NCBI GenBank assembly: GCA_016718385.1
Contig: JADKDK010000007.1
Span: 124,001-188,000, forward strand
Length of the DNA: 64,000 nt
Origin: Gammaproteobacteria bacterium
GTDB lineage: Bacteria > Pseudomonadota > Gammaproteobacteria > Pseudomonadales > UBA5518
Direction of reading: 5' to 3'
A program made the position numbers and the translations under genes. Below the pieces are notes generated by a model. The model saw only the letters and a program-made list of their open reading frames with translations. It was not told where the DNA came from and did not search any database. This document shows, one piece after another, positions 60,823 through 64,000 of the stretch; positions within the stretch are counted from its first letter, which is position 1, and each line of letters starts with the position of its first letter.

Positions 60823-61578
60823 TCAGCGCGATGCCTCCAGGTGGCGACGCGCCTGTGCCAGCTTGCTCCACAGCGTCCGCTCGCTGATGCCGGGCCGCCC
60901 TTCATGGTGGGCCAGTAGCGCACTGATCACCGCATCCATGTTGCGGAAGGACGAGTAGGCAGAGCCCGCGGGGGACTTGCCCAACAGCAATGTCAGCAGG
61001 CCGCCAATGATGTTCAGGTAAGTCGATTCGCTGCGCAGGCCCGGCTCACGCGCATCGCCCTCTCGGATGCGAATGGCATGCTCCTTCGCCAACGCTTCGT
61101 GCTGCGCCTTCAGCGCCGTATGCAGTTGTGCGAGTTCGGCAAGCTGCAGCTTGGCGGCCTCGCGATCGGCCAGCAACACGTTCAGCATGGCGACGCTCAC
61201 CGCAGGGTGCAGTTCGCGCTCGATGCCGTCGAACAGGAACGGAGGCCGCTCACCGGGGTAGTAATGCGACATCCACGCCTTCAGGTCGACGTGGCGCACG
61301 ATCAACGCAGGATCGTCGAGTGCGGGGCGCTGAGATTCCTGCGCCATGCCTGCCTTGCCATAAGAAAGTTCATCGTGTGCCAGTGCGTCGAAGATGCGCT
61401 CGGAAAAAAGGCGCAGTAAGGGCCAGCGCGGAAAGTCGTTCGGCTCGGGCATGGCCCGTGGCCCGAGCGTTTCAAGAATCCGCGGCTCAAAGCGCAACAG
61501 GCCCGCCCAACGGATGGCCGCCTCGATCGGGCGGTAGTAGATCCTGGCGCCAAAGGCAAGGCAACTCGATTTCTCCAT
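60823..61578 (-). CDS. bisR: BisR-like regulator of the ICE transfer switch
   Basis: A 251-aa protein from ATG 61578 (MEKSSCLAFGARIYYRPIEA). It has no standard domain; the C-terminal half contains a coiled coil (LADREAAKLQLAELAQLHTA) and a helical end (SERTLWSKLAQARRHLE). ICEclc BisR has, as I recall, 251 aa, no recognised domain and the same place between tciR and alpA, where it activates the alpA operon. ATG 61683 would add 35 residues. The name rests on position and size, so treat it as tentative. Confidence 0.55.
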   Translation of the reverse strand: MEKSSCLAFGARIYYRPIEAAIRWAGLLRFEPRILETLGPRAMPEPNDFPRWPLLRLFSERIFDALAHDELSYGKAGMAQESQRPALDDPALIVRHVDLKAWMSHYYPGERPPFLFDGIERELHPAVSVAMLNVLLADREAAKLQLAELAQLHTALKAQHEALAKEHAIRIREGDAREPGLRSESTYLNIIGGLLTLLLGKSPAGSAYSSFRNMDAVISALLAHHEGRPGISERTLWSKLAQARRHLEASR

Positions 61579-61683
61579 GTCGCGTGCGTCCCATCGTCGG
61601 ATCGAACTCCGGCAGACGCGCACCGCCCAAGTGGGCGAGGCGATTGCCCAGAAATCCGGATGAAGCGCAGGGCCGGCCGGCAT

Positions 61684-62132
61684 CGTGGAAGGAGGCGTTG
61701 CATCGGCGCTGACGGCCGGCCAAGGGCAAACTACATCTTGCTACGCTTGAAACTCCTCAACCATAATGCGGGCGCTTTGCCTTTGGACCGGCACGCGGCT
61801 TGGTGGTCGCGCTCCCCTGGAATCAAGCATGGGTGCCGCGCTTTACCCGAAACCTGGCCAAAGTTTTCCGTAGGAATTCCAACGGCGTAAAGTGCCAATG
61901 CGTCAACAGGATGAGCCGGTTTGCAACCAGCAAAAGCTCATGCGTTCCGCGTCAGTGAAATGACCGCGGCGGCGAGCCCGCAGGCGGGTGCTGGAGTACA
62001 GAAGGGCGCAGCAATTGCGTCGAAACTGGAATCAGTACAGCGCATGAGCCATGCAGATCGGGTCAGCCGCAAGACCAAAAATGAATCGCGCAATCCGAGA
62101 AAACTAGCCGCGCACCTTTCGATAGATCTGCG
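61684..62132. other. Region between the BisR-like and LysR genes
   Basis: Mostly non-coding. A plus-strand frame at 61921-62163 (TTG or ATG 61960 start; RNPRKLAAHLSIDLRQIARD at its end) could be a small gene but overlaps the LysR 3' end and has no clear ribosome-binding site. Promoter elements for bisR, expected to be a LysR/TciR target, should be at about 61600-61900, where AT content rises (near 61730-61780). Confidence 0.4.
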
Positions 62133-63044
62133 TCAGATCGCGCGTGATGTGCTTGCGTCCTGATGACATACACGTTCGGCGCGTTCGATGAACCGCTGCA
62201 ACGGCTCCGTCATGCCACCCTCGGTTCGTAACAGATAGGTGGTTATCGATGCGCTCTGACCGGCCAACGGGCGGACAACAACATCCGCCGGCTGGCAAGT
62301 TGCCAAGTGCGCGGCAGTGGAAAAACCTAGCCCGTACCCTGCGGCCACCAACGTCAGCATCAGCCCGTGAGAAGCGGCGTACTCGGCCACAATCGGTTGG
62401 ACATCGACAGAGCGGAACAGTCGTTCGCTCTGCCGACCGCAACCTTGGCATGCCCGTGGATCACAAAGTACCAGCGGATAGCTCACCACTTCCTGCAACG
62501 GCACTTCCTTGAAGGCTACAAGCGGGTGCCGTGCGGGCAGGAGCACTACCAAGGGGTCGGCCCACAACGGCTGAGCAATGATCCCGGCCTCCACTTCATC
62601 GACCATTGCAAAGCCGGCGTCGAACAGATCCGCGTTCAGCCCCTGCACGAGTTCGGTCAGCGGTACTTCGGAGAGCCGGATGTTTACCTGCGGCGACTCT
62701 TCGCGGCACAGCGCAAGCAGTGCTGATAGCCTCGCCCGCCCTATGTCTCTCGACAGCGCGATGCGCAAAGTGCCCTGAAAACCGGAGGCAGCAGCCTTCG
62801 CTCTGGCCACTGCCTGCTCAACGCTCAACATGACGCGGCGGGCGTCCTCCAAGAAGACTCGCCCTGCCCAGGTCAGGGTTGCGCCACGCGGCGTGCGACT
62901 GAGCAACGTCACGCCTAGAGTTGTCTCCAGCTTGCGGATCGTGCGTGATAGGGGAGATTGTTCTATGTGCAGCCGCCGAGCGGCTCGACCGAAGTGCAGT
63001 TCCTCGGCTACAGCAATGAAACAGCGAAGATGACGTAAGTTCAT
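62133..63044 (-). CDS. LysR-type transcriptional regulator, TciR position
   Basis: A full-length 303-aa LysR regulator. The winged helix is MNLRHLRCFIAVAEELHFGR, AARRLHIEQSPLSRTIRKLE. The effector domain has GFQGTLRIALSRDIGR and SHGLMLTLVAAGYGLGF. ICEclc uses the LysR protein TciR at this place to activate bisR, and this gene is the likely equivalent. It is divergent from the decayed LysR copy to its right. Confidence 0.85.
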   Translation of the reverse strand: MNLRHLRCFIAVAEELHFGRAARRLHIEQSPLSRTIRKLETTLGVTLLSRTPRGATLTWAGRVFLEDARRVMLSVEQAVARAKAAASGFQGTLRIALSRDIGRARLSALLALCREESPQVNIRLSEVPLTELVQGLNADLFDAGFAMVDEVEAGIIAQPLWADPLVVLLPARHPLVAFKEVPLQEVVSYPLVLCDPRACQGCGRQSERLFRSVDVQPIVAEYAASHGLMLTLVAAGYGLGFSTAAHLATCQPADVVVRPLAGQSASITTYLLRTEGGMTEPLQRFIERAERVCHQDASTSRAI

Positions 63045-63429
63045 GCGCAGTCCTTCGTGACGTGACCAGTCCTTATGATCGTAGGGAGCCGCATGCGTGC
63101 GGAGAAGAGACCGGCATGTCTTGCAGCGCCTGCCGTCGCCGGCTCACAGCACGCGGGCAATGGTGTCCGGAGTTATTGCAACGCTGCTTGAGCGCGGGCG
63201 GCGGTCATGGCGGATGGCTAGAGCACTCGCGCCAGCGCGCCTCGGCTAGTCTTCTGTGGCCGCAGCGACCCGAGGAAGACAGTCGCGGCGTCTTACGTCA
63301 CTCCCCGAGGGCGAGCGATTTGGTCTGTCGACACGGGCGGCGGCGCGGCGTCTGAAGTTCGCGCCAGCGGGCATCGCGCCGGATGAACTGTCGATGGGCA
63401 TGTTCGGCGACTTCGAGATCGCCACCTGT
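63045..63429. other. Region right of the LysR gene
   Basis: About 385 bp with no convincing gene; plus-strand frames here are Cys/Arg-rich and lack homology. It should contain the promoter of the minus-strand LysR gene (AT-richer DNA at 63055-63100). Confidence 0.4.
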
Positions 63430-64000
63430 AACCGCGCTGCTGAAGCACTGCGACCGGAGCAGCCGCAGCAAGCGGCTGACGCGGGCGGACAAGCAATTCC
63501 TGGAACATGTGCCGCGCATCTTCACTGCCTTGCAGCAAGCCCGCGACAGCGTGAGGGCAGCGGCCAACGGCTTTCACGGTCAGCAACGCATTGCGCTGTC
63601 CGATGGCATCACCCCGTCGCGCTTGCCGACCTTGCTGGCGCTATGCTGGCAGGAGGAGCCCGAAGTCGAGTTGCGCCTGTTCGAGGTGTCACTGTCGCAG
63701 CAAATCAAGGGGCTGCATGGCGATCTGTATGACCTAGGGCCCAGTCTGGTGAAGTGGGTGACGACATCGTGGCTAAGGCGCTTTGGAGCGACCCCCTCAT
63801 GGTCGCGGTGCCGGCATGGCATCCGCTGCTCAAGCACAAACGTATCTCACTGGACGAGGTGCTGCGTTATCCGATGGTGCCGTGTGACCCACATGCATGC
63901 GGGAGTCATGCACGTCAGATCCAACGAGTGCTGCGGCGGGTGAAGCAGGAACCCGTGATCGCTGAACGGGTGGCTTCTTGGGAACCTGGAACTCGTCGAG
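63430..64000 (+). pseudogene. Decayed LysR-type regulator, runs off the window
   Basis: A recognisable stretch is CDRSSRSKRLTRADKQFLEH, then GFHGQQRIALSDGITPSRLP and EPEVELRLFEVSLSQQIKGL. After DLYDLG (63735) the effector-domain text continues in other frames (VAKALWSDPLMVAVPAWHPL; VLRYPMVPCDPHACGSHARQ). The winged-helix N-terminus is missing or scrambled. At least two frameshifts are needed. It is a relic of a second LysR gene, similar in style to the intact one at 62133. Confidence 0.7.

Noticed and set aside
61921..62163. Small plus-strand gene between the BisR-like and LysR genes
   Set aside because: Weak start, no ribosome-binding site and overlap with the LysR 3' end. Kept only as a note in the intergenic entry.
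63045..64000. Right attachment site of the ICE in the window
   Set aside because: No second copy of the tRNA 3' end (TTCCCATCACCCGCTCCA) was seen in the window. The element continues beyond it.

Overview
The window is GC-rich throughout and joins two kinds of DNA. Positions 1-6876 are bacterial chromosome: rnr (5' end cut off), rlmB, rpsF, rpsR, a multi-spanning membrane protein gene, rplI, dnaB and a tRNA-Gly(CCC) gene. This order, with a membrane protein between rpsR and rplI, is the arrangement of Pseudomonas and related high-GC Gammaproteobacteria. I place the host there without naming a genus.

From 6877 to the right end lies an integrative and conjugative element (ICE) of the PFGI-1 / PAGI-2 / ICEclc type, inserted at the 3' end of the tRNA gene. 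The far attachment site is not in the window. Reading left to right: a long tyrosine integrase (7.1-9.0 kb); a LysR-type effector domain without its DNA-binding part; an XRE regulator; a MobH relaxase traI split by a frameshift; a repeat-rich gap that could be oriT; an AbiEi/AbiEii toxin-antitoxin pair; and the mating-pair-formation genes of the TIGR037xx series on the minus strand (13.9-28.4 kb: TraG-N, PFL_4711, TraU-like PFL_4710, PFL_4709, radC, a DsbG-like protein, the VirB4/TraC ATPase, lipoprotein, TraB-, TraK- and TraE-like proteins, small membrane proteins and RAQPRD). A 5.3 kb plus-strand cassette (HTH, methyltransferase, helicase, GIY-YIG-like protein; 28.6-33.9 kb) interrupts this transfer block. 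The block resumes with TIGR03747, traD, TIGR03765, a lytic transglycosylase, TIGR03759 and a PilL2 lipoprotein (33.9-39.9 kb).

From 40 to 50 kb runs a series of minus-strand accessory genes (SNF2-type helicase, adenine methylase, DUF3275, STY4534, DUF3085, DUF5983 and several unknowns), most with its own hairpin leader and several with their own terminator. From 50.7 to 60.7 kb lies the DNA-maintenance and control block: topB, ssb, DUF3158, PFL_4669, a LOTUS-domain protein, an STY4528 replication protein, DUF2857, parB, a HicA-like protein, parA and alpA. A BisR-like protein and a full-length LysR regulator follow, matching the tciR-bisR-alpA control cascade known from ICEclc. The window ends inside a decayed LysR gene.

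The most interesting non-coding signals are these. (1) A three-hairpin RNA element occurs four times on the minus strand in front of radC and three accessory genes, with covarying stems; it probably belongs to the 'radC RNA motif'. (2) A separate hairpin lies 20-37 nt before the start of almost every accessory gene. (3) A perfect GCTATCCCC inverted repeat occurs three times, ahead of topB, PFL_4669 and the LOTUS gene. (4) An AT-rich repeat cluster inside the STY4528 replication gene is a candidate origin. (5) Single-base deletions disrupt many ICE genes, above all the 28.6-33.9 kb cassette, while the chromosomal genes are intact.
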